A stretch of 15,112 bases of DNA from an uncultured bacterium (lineage in GTDB: Bacteria > Patescibacteriota > Dojkabacteria > SC72). The DNA lies in contig CALDJM010000031.1 of NCBI GenBank assembly GCA_937899155.1, positions 1 through 15,112 on the forward strand. The letters run 5' to 3'. Position numbers and translations under genes: made by a program. Of this stretch, positions 1-8,243 are shown one piece after another (position 1 is the stretch's first letter; each line of letters opens with the position of its first letter). The notes under the pieces were generated by a model. It saw nothing but the letters and a program-made list of their open reading frames with translations, did not search any database and was not told the DNA's origin.

Positions 1-2027
1 TTCTTCTTTTCAAAAACAAGAAATTCATATCAACAAAACAAGCTATTGGACTACTTTTCTTCTCTCTTTGTATATCCATACTCTTAACTTTCTGGCAAAA
101 CCCAGAACAGTACTCTAATCCTAATGCATTAAGAGCAACAGGAGGACAATTAGGAAAAGTTCTACACACCTCACTAAATGGAGTTCTTGGAAACCTAATT
201 GAAATTCTTGTTGTCATAATATTTTTGATATTAGCATTCTCTCTAATCACAGGCACCACAATTGAACAGATAAGGGATTTCATAGAAGGATCTATCCCTG
301 AACCACAGAAAGGCGAATCTCCAAAAGAACCTTCATCTCTCCAATCTTTCTTTAAAAAGATAGGGATGGGGAAGAAAGAAGACGACATTAAAATAAGTGG
401 AGAAGCAGTAGAGGATATTACAGAAGAACCATATATTGAAGAAACTCCTGATGTTGAAAAGAAGTTAGACGAAATATTACATAGAGACGATGAAAAGGTT
501 GATACTTTTGAAAGACAAGCTCCAACAACCAGAGATGACAAAGATGAAGAAGACCAACCACAACAACCTAAATATACAGATTGGATATTTCCGGAGATAG
601 AGCTTTTGCAAGAAAAGGAGGTTCAGAAACAAGATGCAAAGCTGTACAAAGAGAAAGCACTCATCATACAAAGGACTCTAATGAACTTCGGTATACAAGC
701 CAAGGTAGTATCAATTGCAGTTGGCCCTACAGTTCTCAGATTCTCTCTTAGCATTAGTACAGGAACAAAAGTTTCTAGGGTTAAAAGTTTGAGTAATGAC
801 CTTGCTCTTGCACTAGCATCACAGACCGCTTCTATCAGAATTGAAGCTCCAATACCGGGGACTCCATATGTTGGAGTCGAAGTTCCAAATCCAACACCAA
901 ACTTTGTCTACACCAGGGATATGATAAAGAAGTTGAGATTAGAAGTTGATAAATATGAACTTCCTCTAATATTAGGTAAAGATATTACAGGTAAAACTAT
1001 GATCACAGACCTAGGTAAGATCCCTCACCTACTAGTAGCAGGAGCCACAGGTACAGGTAAATCCGTAGCCATTAACTCCCTCATAACAGGACTTCTCATG
1101 ACAAAAACACCAGACGAAGTTAAATTCATAATGGTTGACCCTAAAATGGGTGTTGAAATGGGTATGTACAACGGTATCCCCCACCTTCTCACACCTGTAA
1201 TAACAGATGCTTCTCTAGTTACCAATGCTCTCGAGTGGGTAATTGGAGAAATGATGAAAAGATACACACAGCTCAAACAGGTACATGCTAAAAAACTCTC
1301 GGAGTACAATGCAAAGATGGGATATGTTGCAATGCCATATATCGTTGTAGTCATAGATGAAATGGCAGACTTAATGCTTACCTCTGGAATGGAAGTTGAA
1401 ACAAAGATTCAAAGACTTGCACAAATGGGAAGAGCTGTTGGTATTCATCTGATACTTGCAACACAGAAACCAACTGTTGATGTCATTACAGGACTAATCA
1501 AGTCTAATATCCCAGGTAGAATGGCATTTGCAGTATCTACACTCATAGACTCAAGAGTAATACTTGACGAAGGAGGAGCAGAAACACTACTAGGAAGTGG
1601 TGATATGCTCTTTAAAGATCAGACAACTCCAAAACCATTAAGAATCCAAGGTACATACACATCAACTGCAGATACAGAAAATGTTGTAAATGCAATTAAA
1701 GAACAAGTCAAAGATGACCAACCTGATTACTCTTCAGGATTGGCTGATGCAATTGAGAAAGGTTCAGAAGGCGAAGGTATGGGCGGTGATGATGAAAGAG
1801 ACCCTGATTTTGGAAAAGCTTTAGAGATTGTAATACTTACACAGAAAGCATCTGCATCATTTCTACAAAGAAAAATGAAAGTTGGATACAACAAAGCTGC
1901 TAGATTAATAGATCAACTGTATGAGGCTGGTGCAATTGGACCTCAAGATGGTTCTAAGCCTAGAAAGGTATTAGTACAAGATTCTTCTGAGATATTGGGG
2001 GATGACGATGAAGGTGATAATTATTAA
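1..2027 (+). CDS. ftsK: FtsK/SpoIIIE-type DNA translocase (5' end outside window)
   Basis: ATP-driven DNA pump that moves chromosome ends across the division septum. The frame is open from base 3 with no stop, so the gene starts before the window and at least 674 residues are visible. The first ~80 codons encode two hydrophobic segments (around nt 36-110 and 175-245), matching the end of the FtsK membrane domain. A charged, Pro/Glu/Asp-rich linker follows (about nt 280-590). The motor then shows Walker A GATGTGKS (nt 1041-1064) and Walker B with VVVIDEMADL (about nt 1344-1373). The last ~60 residues (about nt 1800-1980) match the winged-helix gamma domain, which in known FtsK proteins reads the KOPS/SRS sequences (LQRKMKVGYNKAARLIDQL). 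The linker is far shorter than in E. coli FtsK, so the protein is SpoIIIE-like in size. It is separated by 73 bp from the rodZ-like gene. Identification is secure; the exact N-terminus is unknown. Confidence 0.96.
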   Translation, partial: LLFKNKKFISTKQAIGLLFFSLCISILLTFWQNPEQYSNPNALRATGGQLGKVLHTSLNGVLGNLIEILVVIIFLILAFSLITGTTIEQIRDFIEGSIPEPQKGESPKEPSSLQSFFKKIGMGKKEDDIKISGEAVEDITEEPYIEETPDVEKKLDEILHRDDEKVDTFERQAPTTRDDKDEEDQPQQPKYTDWIFPEIELLQEKEVQKQDAKLYKEKALIIQRTLMNFGIQAKVVSIAVGPTVLRFSLSISTGTKVSRVKSLSNDLALALASQTASIRIEAPIPGTPYVGVEVPNPTPNFVYTRDMIKKLRLEVDKYELPLILGKDITGKTMITDLGKIPHLLVAGATGTGKSVAINSLITGLLMTKTPDEVKFIMVDPKMGVEMGMYNGIPHLLTPVITDASLVTNALEWVIGEMMKRYTQLKQVHAKKLSEYNAKMGYVAMPYIVVVIDEMADLMLTSGMEVETKIQRLAQMGRAVGIHLILATQKPTVDVITGLIKSNIPGRMAFAVSTLIDSRVILDEGGAETLLGSGDMLFKDQTTPKPLRIQGTYTSTADTENVVNAIKEQVKDDQPDYSSGLADAIEKGSEGEGMGGDDERDPDFGKALEIVILTQKASASFLQRKMKVGYNKAARLIDQLYEAGAIGPQDGSKPRKVLVQDSSEILGDDDEGDNY

Positions 2028-2082
2028 TACTTATACCAACAAATTTCTTTAACTCTCCTCCAACCTTTCTAATACTCACAAA

Positions 2083-2100
2083 TAGTAGTAAAATACCACC
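2083..2100 (+). promoter_or_regulatory. Putative -10 box of a leaderless promoter for the rodZ-like gene
   Basis: TAAAAT at 2089-2094 matches the TATAAT consensus in five of six positions and is followed by six bases (ACCACC) and then the ATG at 2101. No Shine-Dalgarno sequence is present before the ATG. No good -35 box is visible at 16-18 bp. The spacing is the same as at four other genes in this window, which is the main reason for calling it. Confidence 0.45.
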
Positions 2101-3039
2101 ATGATAACAGTTGGAGAAGTATTAAAAAGCAAAAGAGAAAAATTAAGAATTAGCCTAGAGAAGGCCTCTTCTGATACTAAAATTCAGAAACGATTTCTAC
2201 AATACATAGAGAAAGATACATTCACACCATTCCAATCAGAAGTATTCCTAACCGGCTTTATAAAAATATATGCAAAATACTTAGGTCTTGATATTAAGAA
2301 AATACTCGCACTATACAGGAGAACAAACCCTGTAATTGTAGAAAAAGATATTCAAACAACACCCCAACAAGTTATGAAAAAAAAGATAGTCATAACACCA
2401 AAAACAGTTGTCATTATCCTCGTATCCCTTTTCACACTACTAATAGCAGCATACATCACCTCTCAAATATACAAATTTCAAACACCTCCAAAACTAGAAA
2501 TAATGGAACCTGCCAAAGAAAGTACAGTAGAAAAAGCAGAAATCATAGTGAAAGGAAAAGTTGAAAAAGAAGCCACTGTTGAAATAAATGATGTAGCAGT
2601 AAAAACAGACGAGAATGGACATTTTGAGAAAGAAATAACTCTAGTTGAAGGAAGCAACCTAATCAGTATTAAAGCGAAAAAAAATAACAACAACATATTA
2701 GAAAGTGTTGAAACACTAACAGTTAAATATGAACCTAAAAAAGAACAGCAAGAAGAAGCTCAAGAGGTACAAGAGAAAGTAAACAAAATAACACTTGAAA
2801 TATTTGAAACTCCTGTATGGATAAAACTTGATATTGACAATGTAAATGTAGTTGCTCAAGTACTAGAACCAACAAAGAAAGAGTTTGAAATCAAAAACAA
2901 GTTCAACATAATATCTGGAAGAGTCAGCAACACAAAAATATTCTTCAACGAAAAAGAATTAACTTGGCCTGCAACCTCAAAGAAAGGAGTTGTGGGTATG
3001 GAGTGCACCGTTACAGAAAGTTCCATAGATTGCAAATAA
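2101..3039 (+). CDS. rodZ: RodZ-like membrane protein: HTH, one TM, Ig-like domain, DUF4115-like tail
   Basis: RodZ is a bitopic membrane protein that links the MreB cytoskeleton to the cell-wall machinery in rod-shaped bacteria. The N-terminus (residues 1-75) is a RodZ-type helix-turn-helix, including a GEVLKSKREKLRISLEKAS helix pair and the typical YIEKD and GFIKIYAKYLGLD stretches. A linker is followed by one transmembrane helix (about 102-124). Outside the membrane is a beta-rich Ig-like repeat (about 131-209, with a VEGSNLISIKA strand), not part of the minimal RodZ layout. After an acidic, Gln/Glu-rich spacer (about 210-228) comes a C-terminal beta domain (230-312) resembling DUF4115, the usual RodZ tail. 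The HTH in RodZ binds MreB rather than DNA; no mreB is in this window. The gene has its own putative promoter and lies between ftsK and dnaG. The family call is strong, the cellular role is inferred. Confidence 0.85.
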   Translation: MITVGEVLKSKREKLRISLEKASSDTKIQKRFLQYIEKDTFTPFQSEVFLTGFIKIYAKYLGLDIKKILALYRRTNPVIVEKDIQTTPQQVMKKKIVITPKTVVIILVSLFTLLIAAYITSQIYKFQTPPKLEIMEPAKESTVEKAEIIVKGKVEKEATVEINDVAVKTDENGHFEKEITLVEGSNLISIKAKKNNNNILESVETLTVKYEPKKEQQEEAQEVQEKVNKITLEIFETPVWIKLDIDNVNVVAQVLEPTKKEFEIKNKFNIISGRVSNTKIFFNEKELTWPATSKKGVVGMECTVTESSIDCK

Positions 3040-3065
3040 TCAAAAAAGGCAAAAAATCCCCTAGA

Positions 3066-3081
3066 TGATATAATCAATCAA
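3066..3081 (+). promoter_or_regulatory. Extended -10 promoter, leaderless start of dnaG
   Basis: A perfect TATAAT lies at 3069-3074 with an extended -10 TGA at 3066-3068. Seven bases separate it from the dnaG ATG at 3082, so transcription would begin at or within a base or two of the start codon. There is no recognisable -35 box 16-18 bp upstream, as is common for extended -10 promoters. The bases before the ATG (CAATCAA) contain no Shine-Dalgarno sequence. Confidence 0.7.
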
Positions 3082-4821
3082 ATGGAGCCGAACAATCAGA
3101 TAGAAGAAATCAAAGACAAAATAGATATTGTCTCAATCATTCAAAAATATGTACAGCTAAAACAAGCTGGCAAAAACTTTTCAGGTCTATGCCCATTCCA
3201 CAAAGAAAAAACACCATCATTCATTGTAAGTCCAGATATCCAAAGATACAAATGCTTTGGGTGTGACAAATCAGGAGATGTATTCAATTTCGTACAAGAA
3301 ATAGAGCATATAGACTTCCCAGAAGCATTAGAAAAATTAGCAAAAGTCGCTGGTGTTGAATTAAAAAAGACAACAGTAAATAAAAAATATAAAGAATTGA
3401 AGGATATCCACTACATAGCAACCAAATACTACTATAATGCACTTCTCAAAGACAAAACAGCTCTAGAATATGTCTTAAACAGAGGCATGAGTAGAGATTC
3501 AATCAAAAACTTTGCAATAGGATACTCTCCAAAATATCCTAAACTAATAGAGCAAATAAAAAAATCAGGAGCATACAGCAAGGGGACACTGCTTCAAACA
3601 GGACTATTTGTTGAAAAAAATGGAATCCTCAGAGAGAAATTCTTTGATAGAATAATGTTTCCAATCAGATCAAGAAAAGGTGATGTAATAGCCTTTACTG
3701 CAAGACAAAGTGGTACAAATGAATATGGACCTAAATATATGAATTCTCCAGAAACACCCATCTTCCATAAATCATACAACCTTTTCGCACAATATGAATC
3801 AAGACAAGAGATAAGGAAATTGGACTTAGCAATAATATGCGAAGGGTCTACAGATGTAATATCTGCTCATCAACACGGAGTAAAAAACATAGTTGCACCT
3901 CTTGGCACAAGCTTAACAGCAAACCAGTTAGAAGCATTAGCACCACTTTCAAAAAACATTCTCTTTCTTTTTGACTCAGACTCTGCTGGACAAAAAGCTC
4001 TCATAAGAGGCTTCACCATAGCATCTGAACTAAGTATGAATCCATATGCAGCAACAACAGAACCGTACAAAGATATCGATGAACTACTACAAAAAGAACC
4101 TGCAAAGTTCGATAAAATCATCAAAGAGAAAAAAGAAGCCTTCTCCTACATACTAGCAGAAATAACAAAAGGGAAAGATTTAAACAAATTAAGCGATGTA
4201 AACATAATCAGAAAAGAGATAATACCTGTACTAGACTCTGTCAAAGATAAAAATACAAAAAATCTCTACCTAAACAAACTATACAGAGTCACAGGAATTC
4301 AACTAGGAGAAAACATTAAAATAGACAGCAAACCTAAAACAGAGCAAGATTTCTTAACAAAGAAAAAAGCTTCTGAGAAAAGAACAAAACCAGAAAGCCT
4401 AACTATTCGATACCTTCAATTACTTCTCTTTGCAGAAAAAGTAGAAGAAAAACACCTAATCAACTCAAAATACATATCTGATGAAAATCTGAAAAAGATA
4501 TATATAACAATCCAAGAAAGCTTTCCTAAAATTAATAGAACCAAACTCTTCGAGAAGCTAAATAAAGAAAATGCTGTAGGAGAACTTCTTGAAGATATGA
4601 TTTTCAATGCAAAAACATTACCAAAAGAACAAGATGCACTCACAGAGGATATTGCTCAAACAATAAAAAGAATCAAAATACTACACTACACAGGATTACA
4701 AAAAAATCTTGCTGCAAAAATAAGTATGAGTGAAGAACTTGAAAAAGAAGAAGAAAAGATAGAAGCTTTAAATAAGCTACAAAAAATAACTAAAGTTTTA
4801 CAAAAAATTAAAAATGAATAA
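3082..4821 (+). CDS. dnaG: DNA primase DnaG
   Basis: DnaG makes the RNA primers for lagging-strand and restart DNA synthesis. The N-terminal CHC2 zinc-binding domain shows Cys37, His40, Cys58 and Cys61 in CPFHKEKTPSF and YKCFGC. The catalytic core follows, with RNAP-basic-type sequence around residues 120-230 (NRGMSRDSIKNFAIGYSP; FDRIMFPIRSRKGDVIAFTAR). The TOPRIM domain has the metal-binding Glu254 (ICEGSTDVI), the LGTSLT loop, and Asp298/Asp300 (FDSDSAGQKA). The C-terminal ~200 residues are Lys/Glu-rich and not clearly similar to the helicase-binding domain, which diverges in all DnaG proteins. At 579 residues it is normal in length. The gene starts from an apparently leaderless promoter and overlaps the downstream methyltransferase by 8 bp, so the two are probably co-transcribed. 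Confidence 0.97.
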   Translation: MEPNNQIEEIKDKIDIVSIIQKYVQLKQAGKNFSGLCPFHKEKTPSFIVSPDIQRYKCFGCDKSGDVFNFVQEIEHIDFPEALEKLAKVAGVELKKTTVNKKYKELKDIHYIATKYYYNALLKDKTALEYVLNRGMSRDSIKNFAIGYSPKYPKLIEQIKKSGAYSKGTLLQTGLFVEKNGILREKFFDRIMFPIRSRKGDVIAFTARQSGTNEYGPKYMNSPETPIFHKSYNLFAQYESRQEIRKLDLAIICEGSTDVISAHQHGVKNIVAPLGTSLTANQLEALAPLSKNILFLFDSDSAGQKALIRGFTIASELSMNPYAATTEPYKDIDELLQKEPAKFDKIIKEKKEAFSYILAEITKGKDLNKLSDVNIIRKEIIPVLDSVKDKNTKNLYLNKLYRVTGIQLGENIKIDSKPKTEQDFLTKKKASEKRTKPESLTIRYLQLLLFAEKVEEKHLINSKYISDENLKKIYITIQESFPKINRTKLFEKLNKENAVGELLEDMIFNAKTLPKEQDALTEDIAQTIKRIKILHYTGLQKNLAAKISMSEELEKEEEKIEALNKLQKITKVLQKIKNE

Positions 4822-5761
4822 CAACAAGCAGTTCACATACAATGTCTCAGATTATGACCAATTCAGCTACGACTACTCTCTATATTGGCAAAAAAGAAGA
4901 TATGAGGATTTAGCAGAGAAAACACTTTTGGATAATGTTTTTGAAGAAAAAAAAGGAAATTGGTTTTTAGATGTAGGAGGATCGTACGGAAGACTCACCA
5001 ACAGCTACTATTCAAAATATCAACACCCTGTAATTCTTGACTATTCAGCTAAAACATTAAGACAGAATTGGGAAATAATTAAGAGCAAATACCCAAATGT
5101 TGAACTCATTGCAGCAAATGCATACAAAATGCCTTTCAAAGAAGATGTTTTTGATGGTGCATTGATGGTTCGAGTACTACATCACATTGAACATCCTCTT
5201 GAGTACTTTACAGAACTGAAAAGAATATTAGGAGATAATGCAGAGTATGTACAAGAATTTGCAAACAAAGTACATATAAAGGCTGTCGTTAGAGCCTTAT
5301 TAAAAAGAAACTTCAAGTTTTTCTCTCAAGAACCTTTTGCACAACCATCAATAACCATGTCTGAAGGATCAAACAATGTAGAAGGAATCTTCTACAACTT
5401 CCACCCTAAGCATATCAACAAACTCCTTGCTCAAAACGGCTTCACCGTGAAAAAGAAAATAGGTTGCTCCTTTTTAAGGTCTCCTTTCCTAAAAAAGCTT
5501 TTTAATGACAACACCCTACTCTTTTTAGAAAAAACAATGAGAGCAACCCTCTCTTGGACAAACATATCACCAAGTATTTTCTTTGAAACGAAACTTAAAA
5601 AAGAAAACGAAACAAAAATGCAGTATGAAAAATTCGAAGATACACTATGTTGCCCACAGTGCAAAGGAGAATTAGAAATTGTTGCAGACAGTGCAACATG
5701 CAAGAAATGCAACTCTGTATTTAAGAAAGAATCTAATGTATGGGATTTCAGAGTACAATGA
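4814..5761 (+). CDS. Class I SAM-dependent methyltransferase with C-terminal zinc knuckle
   Basis: This is a UbiE/Methyltransf_11-like enzyme that would transfer a methyl group from S-adenosylmethionine to an unknown substrate. The SAM-binding motif I is visible as FLDVGGSYGRL (about residues 51-61). The acidic end of strand 2 follows (VILDYS), and a late motif MVRVLHHIEHPLEYF (about 118-132) is typical of the family. After a longer middle region (about 140-265) the last 40 residues carry four cysteines spaced as two pairs (280/283 and 296/299, CPQC and CKKC), a Trm112/zinc-ribbon-like knuckle. Cys279 lies next to the first pair. Start ATG overlaps the dnaG stop by 8 bp, and its stop overlaps the rsmA start as ATGA, suggesting translational coupling between a primase and an rRNA methyltransferase. 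The substrate could be RNA, protein or a lipid; the sequence does not decide. Confidence 0.8.
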   Translation: MNNNKQFTYNVSDYDQFSYDYSLYWQKRRYEDLAEKTLLDNVFEEKKGNWFLDVGGSYGRLTNSYYSKYQHPVILDYSAKTLRQNWEIIKSKYPNVELIAANAYKMPFKEDVFDGALMVRVLHHIEHPLEYFTELKRILGDNAEYVQEFANKVHIKAVVRALLKRNFKFFSQEPFAQPSITMSEGSNNVEGIFYNFHPKHINKLLAQNGFTVKKKIGCSFLRSPFLKKLFNDNTLLFLEKTMRATLSWTNISPSIFFETKLKKENETKMQYEKFEDTLCCPQCKGELEIVADSATCKKCNSVFKKESNVWDFRVQ

Positions 5762-6534
5762 TAGAAGCTAAAAGGTCTCTAGGACAAAACTTCTTTGTTA
5801 ATGAAAATCTCGCAAAAAGCATTGTTGAGAGTATCTGCCAACAGAAAAGTGATGTCATTGTAGAGATAGGTTCAGGACAGGGATACTTCTCATCTCTTTT
5901 CCAAAAACATGGGAAAAAACTCATAATGATAGAAAAAGACAATTTTTTAGCAAAAGGTCTTTCTGAACACTACCCCGAACAAGAGGTTGTTAACACTGAT
6001 TTTTTGGAATGGGATTTTGAAGAATTAGAAAAGTACAAAAGCAAGAAAATACTCTTCTTTGGCTCACTTCCATATAATGTTAGCAAAAGGATCATCTCTA
6101 AGATTATAGAAAGCGATTTCTTTAATACATCATCATATTTCATAATTCAGAAAGAAGTAGGTGAGAAATACAGTTCAGAAGCTCCTGACATGACATTTCT
6201 TGCCTTAAAAACGAAACCCTATGCTATACCCAAGAAACTTTTTGATATATCACCTGAATCCTTTAGACCAAGACCTAAAGTTACAAGCTCATTAGTAGAG
6301 TTTTCTCCTCAACAAGAGAGGTTTTTCCAAACAAAAGAGGAAGAAAAACTATTTACAAAATTCATAAATCAGGCATACAAACAACCCAGGAAGAAACTCT
6401 CTAATAACTTAAGAAATTTCTTCCCCAAGGGCGAAATTACGACTGAAAAGATAGAAAAACTTTTAGAACAAAGACCTCAACACTTAACTCTACAAGAATA
6501 CATCTTTCTTTTTTCTAATACAGCAAAGAGATGA
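5758..6534 (+). CDS. rsmA: 16S rRNA dimethyladenosine transferase RsmA (KsgA)
   Basis: RsmA dimethylates two adjacent adenosines in the 3' terminal hairpin loop of 16S rRNA and acts as a late checkpoint of 30S assembly. I chose the ATG at 5758 because the protein then begins MIEAKRSLGQNFF, the usual KsgA start, and the ATG overlaps the preceding stop as ATGA. An in-frame ATG at 5740 would add six residues. The SAM motif is EIGSGQGYFSSLF, followed by the MIEKD strand and DFLEWDF. The catalytic motif reads GSLPYNVSKRI, with Ser103 in place of the usual Asn of NLPYN. The C-terminal hallmark SFRPRPKVTSSLVEF and the helical tail (KQPRKKLSNNLR) are present. The predicted 258 residues are slightly shorter than E. 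coli KsgA. Last gene of the probable dnaG-methyltransferase-rsmA operon. Confidence 0.93.
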   Translation: MIEAKRSLGQNFFVNENLAKSIVESICQQKSDVIVEIGSGQGYFSSLFQKHGKKLIMIEKDNFLAKGLSEHYPEQEVVNTDFLEWDFEELEKYKSKKILFFGSLPYNVSKRIISKIIESDFFNTSSYFIIQKEVGEKYSSEAPDMTFLALKTKPYAIPKKLFDISPESFRPRPKVTSSLVEFSPQQERFFQTKEEEKLFTKFINQAYKQPRKKLSNNLRNFFPKGEITTEKIEKLLEQRPQHLTLQEYIFLFSNTAKR

Positions 6535-6537
6535 TTT

Positions 6538-6552
6538 TGATATAATACCGAT
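6538..6552 (+). promoter_or_regulatory. Extended -10 promoter, leaderless start of the envelope block
   Basis: A perfect TATAAT at 6541-6546 carries an extended -10 TGA at 6538-6540 and is followed by six bases (ACCGAT) and the ATG at 6553. The element begins four bases after the rsmA stop codon. No -35 box is evident. This would drive the small membrane protein gene and the overlapping WecA/MraY-like gene. Confidence 0.7.
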
Positions 6553-7032
6553 ATGGGTAAAAGCAAGAAAAAGAAAAAAGGTGTAACCGAACAGGAAGAA
6601 CAGTATAAACAGTTAGGATTAGAGATAGAAGAACCGTTTAAGAATAAATTCTACAAAGTCAAAAGAGACTTCGATGATGTCGTCATTAAATTAGAAGTTG
6701 TTAAATTTCTCAAAGATCCTCTTGTATGGGCAACTCTGATGATTGCACTGGTTTCAATTCTTTTCCAAACACATACAATATCAACAAAAATTGCCACTCT
6801 GCCTAAATATCTTCCCATTTTCAGATTCTATATGAAGCCAGAAAATATCCTAGCTCCAACAGAAACTATATATGTTTTTCCTATTCTTTCTACTTTAATA
6901 TCTGTTATCTCCATTCTTTTTGTTTCTAGAAACTACAGTAGAGAGAAGCATCTAACAAAGCTTTTGCTTACAAGTATAATCATGGCTATAATTTCCTTAA
7001 CTATAATTTTAGTTACTTTAGTTAAAGCATAA
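6553..7032 (+). CDS. Small three-helix membrane protein of unknown function
   Basis: I do not recognise a named family. The 159-residue protein begins with a strongly basic stretch (six lysines within residues 3-9), then a charged cytoplasmic-looking region to about residue 54. Three hydrophobic segments follow, near 56-72, 105-125 and 135-157. The loop between the first two (73-104) is likely outside the membrane and the short loop between the second and third carries Arg/Lys residues (SRNYSREKH), so the N-terminus is probably cytoplasmic. Its stop codon overlaps the next start as TAATG, so it is translationally coupled to the WecA/MraY-like protein and may work with it. It has its own leaderless-type promoter. 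Confidence 0.75.
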   Translation: MGKSKKKKKGVTEQEEQYKQLGLEIEEPFKNKFYKVKRDFDDVVIKLEVVKFLKDPLVWATLMIALVSILFQTHTISTKIATLPKYLPIFRFYMKPENILAPTETIYVFPILSTLISVISILFVSRNYSREKHLTKLLLTSIIMAIISLTIILVTLVKA

Positions 7033-8240
7033 TGGACTGGTCTAGAAGTACAGAAATACTATTAAAAATGTTTGAATTGTTTGACTTCTCGATGTTTGCC
7101 CAAGTTTGGATAAAGTACCTAAAATATCTTCCACTTTTCCTAATAGGTGCTGGTTCTTCTATGATTCTCACACCAATAATTGGACATCTTGCACTAAAGT
7201 ACGATATTACATACAAACCAGGTGAAAAAAGATTTGGTAAAGATTTCGAGAATCCTGCAAAAGCTATGCATGAGGGCATTACTCCTTCTCTTGGTGGCTT
7301 AGCTATAACAATACCTGTATTGATAGCAATTCCACTATTTTTTGAGATGAATAGTTTTACAATACCAATACTTCTAGCAATTCTAATACTTGTTGTTGGT
7401 TCTGCATTAGATGATATCTTTAATCTACCTGCAAAACTACAATTCCTCTACCAAGCAATTGCCTCCATTATCATAGCTTTCTCCATTATCAACCTAACCA
7501 ATCTTTCAATAATTAACCTACCCCTAGATGCATATACATGGAATTTCTCAATACTTGGAGTTCAACAATCTTTTGTTTTTCCTGGAGATATTTTCCTAAT
7601 ACTTTGGATACTTGTCTGCATAAATGCCTTCAAGTGGACAGCTGGTTCTCCTGGTATCATAGAAGGCAATTCATTAATCATTTTCCTCTTAATTTTCATA
7701 ATTGGTATTAGAACAGGCTCTCTTTTCTCTTCTTCCCTAGCAATACTAATAGCAGGAGGTCTTCTAATTTTCTTCATCTTTGCTCTTCCACCTCAAAAGA
7801 TAATGACTGGTTCTGCAGGAAAAAGTGTATATGGGTTACTCATATGTCTTCTGTCAATCATTACAGATGCAAAACTCTCAACAACACTAATTCTCTTAAC
7901 CCTTCCACTACTAGATTTCGGATATGTAATTATTCGAAGATATTTTAAATACAAACCTAAGAGTTTTTCTGAACTAATGAAAATCAATGGCCCAGAACAC
8001 TTTCATCATCAATTAATAAGTCTTGGCTTAAATAGGAGTCAAATAGTGCTTGTTGAGATTGTAATAACTCTATTTTTTGGTTCTTTTGCAATTCTTTCTG
8101 CAGGGGCTGTAAGGTATTTTGCAATTATATTAGCACTTGCTTTAGGTATAGCAGTAATACTTTATACAAATATTAGAGCATCCAAGAGAGAGAAAGAGAA
8201 GAAAAAACAGGAATCTCCTGAGTCTAGATTTTCTTACTAA
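7032..8240 (+). CDS. WecA/MraY-family membrane phosphosugar transferase homologue, degenerate active-site motifs
   Basis: Family members transfer a phospho-N-acetylsugar from a UDP-sugar to a polyprenyl phosphate, the first membrane step of peptidoglycan or surface polysaccharide synthesis. The 402-residue protein has about ten hydrophobic segments and clear family landmarks in order: a LGGLA loop (~residues 90), Asp127-Asp128 in ALDDIFNLPAKLQF, and the His-rich motif HFHHQLISLGL (His323, His325, His326). Two other motifs are altered. The loop normally written NAxNxxDGxDGLxxG reads NAFKWTAGSPGIIEG (198-212), with Ala204 and Pro207 where aspartates are expected. The usual GDxGSxxLG reads GSAGKSVYG (260-268), lacking the aspartate. 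The enzyme may therefore use a modified mechanism, a different substrate, or have lost catalysis. The tail is Lys/Glu-rich and cytoplasmic-looking. The fold assignment is firm, activity is uncertain. Confidence 0.82.
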   Translation: MDWSRSTEILLKMFELFDFSMFAQVWIKYLKYLPLFLIGAGSSMILTPIIGHLALKYDITYKPGEKRFGKDFENPAKAMHEGITPSLGGLAITIPVLIAIPLFFEMNSFTIPILLAILILVVGSALDDIFNLPAKLQFLYQAIASIIIAFSIINLTNLSIINLPLDAYTWNFSILGVQQSFVFPGDIFLILWILVCINAFKWTAGSPGIIEGNSLIIFLLIFIIGIRTGSLFSSSLAILIAGGLLIFFIFALPPQKIMTGSAGKSVYGLLICLLSIITDAKLSTTLILLTLPLLDFGYVIIRRYFKYKPKSFSELMKINGPEHFHHQLISLGLNRSQIVLVEIVITLFFGSFAILSAGAVRYFAIILALALGIAVILYTNIRASKREKEKKKQESPESRFSY

Positions 8241-8243
8241 ACA

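Noticed and set aside
225..227. TTG as the start codon of the FtsK protein
   Set aside because: The same frame is open to the left edge of the window and encodes hydrophobic segments expected of the FtsK membrane domain, so the gene starts outside the window.
2028..2100. Possible terminator or small RNA in the longest gap
   Set aside because: No GC-rich hairpin with a T-run and no small-RNA-like structure is visible; only the putative -10 box near 2089 can be supported.
2101..2330. Transcription regulator based on the N-terminal helix-turn-helix
   Set aside because: The HTH is of the RodZ type and is followed by a TM helix, an external beta domain and a DUF4115-like tail, so a morphology role fits better than DNA binding.
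5740..5757. ATG at 5740 as the start of rsmA
   Set aside because: Start at 5758 gives the normal KsgA N-terminus (MIEAKRSLGQNF) and the ATGA overlap seen elsewhere in the window; the earlier ATG only adds six residues of unrelated sequence.
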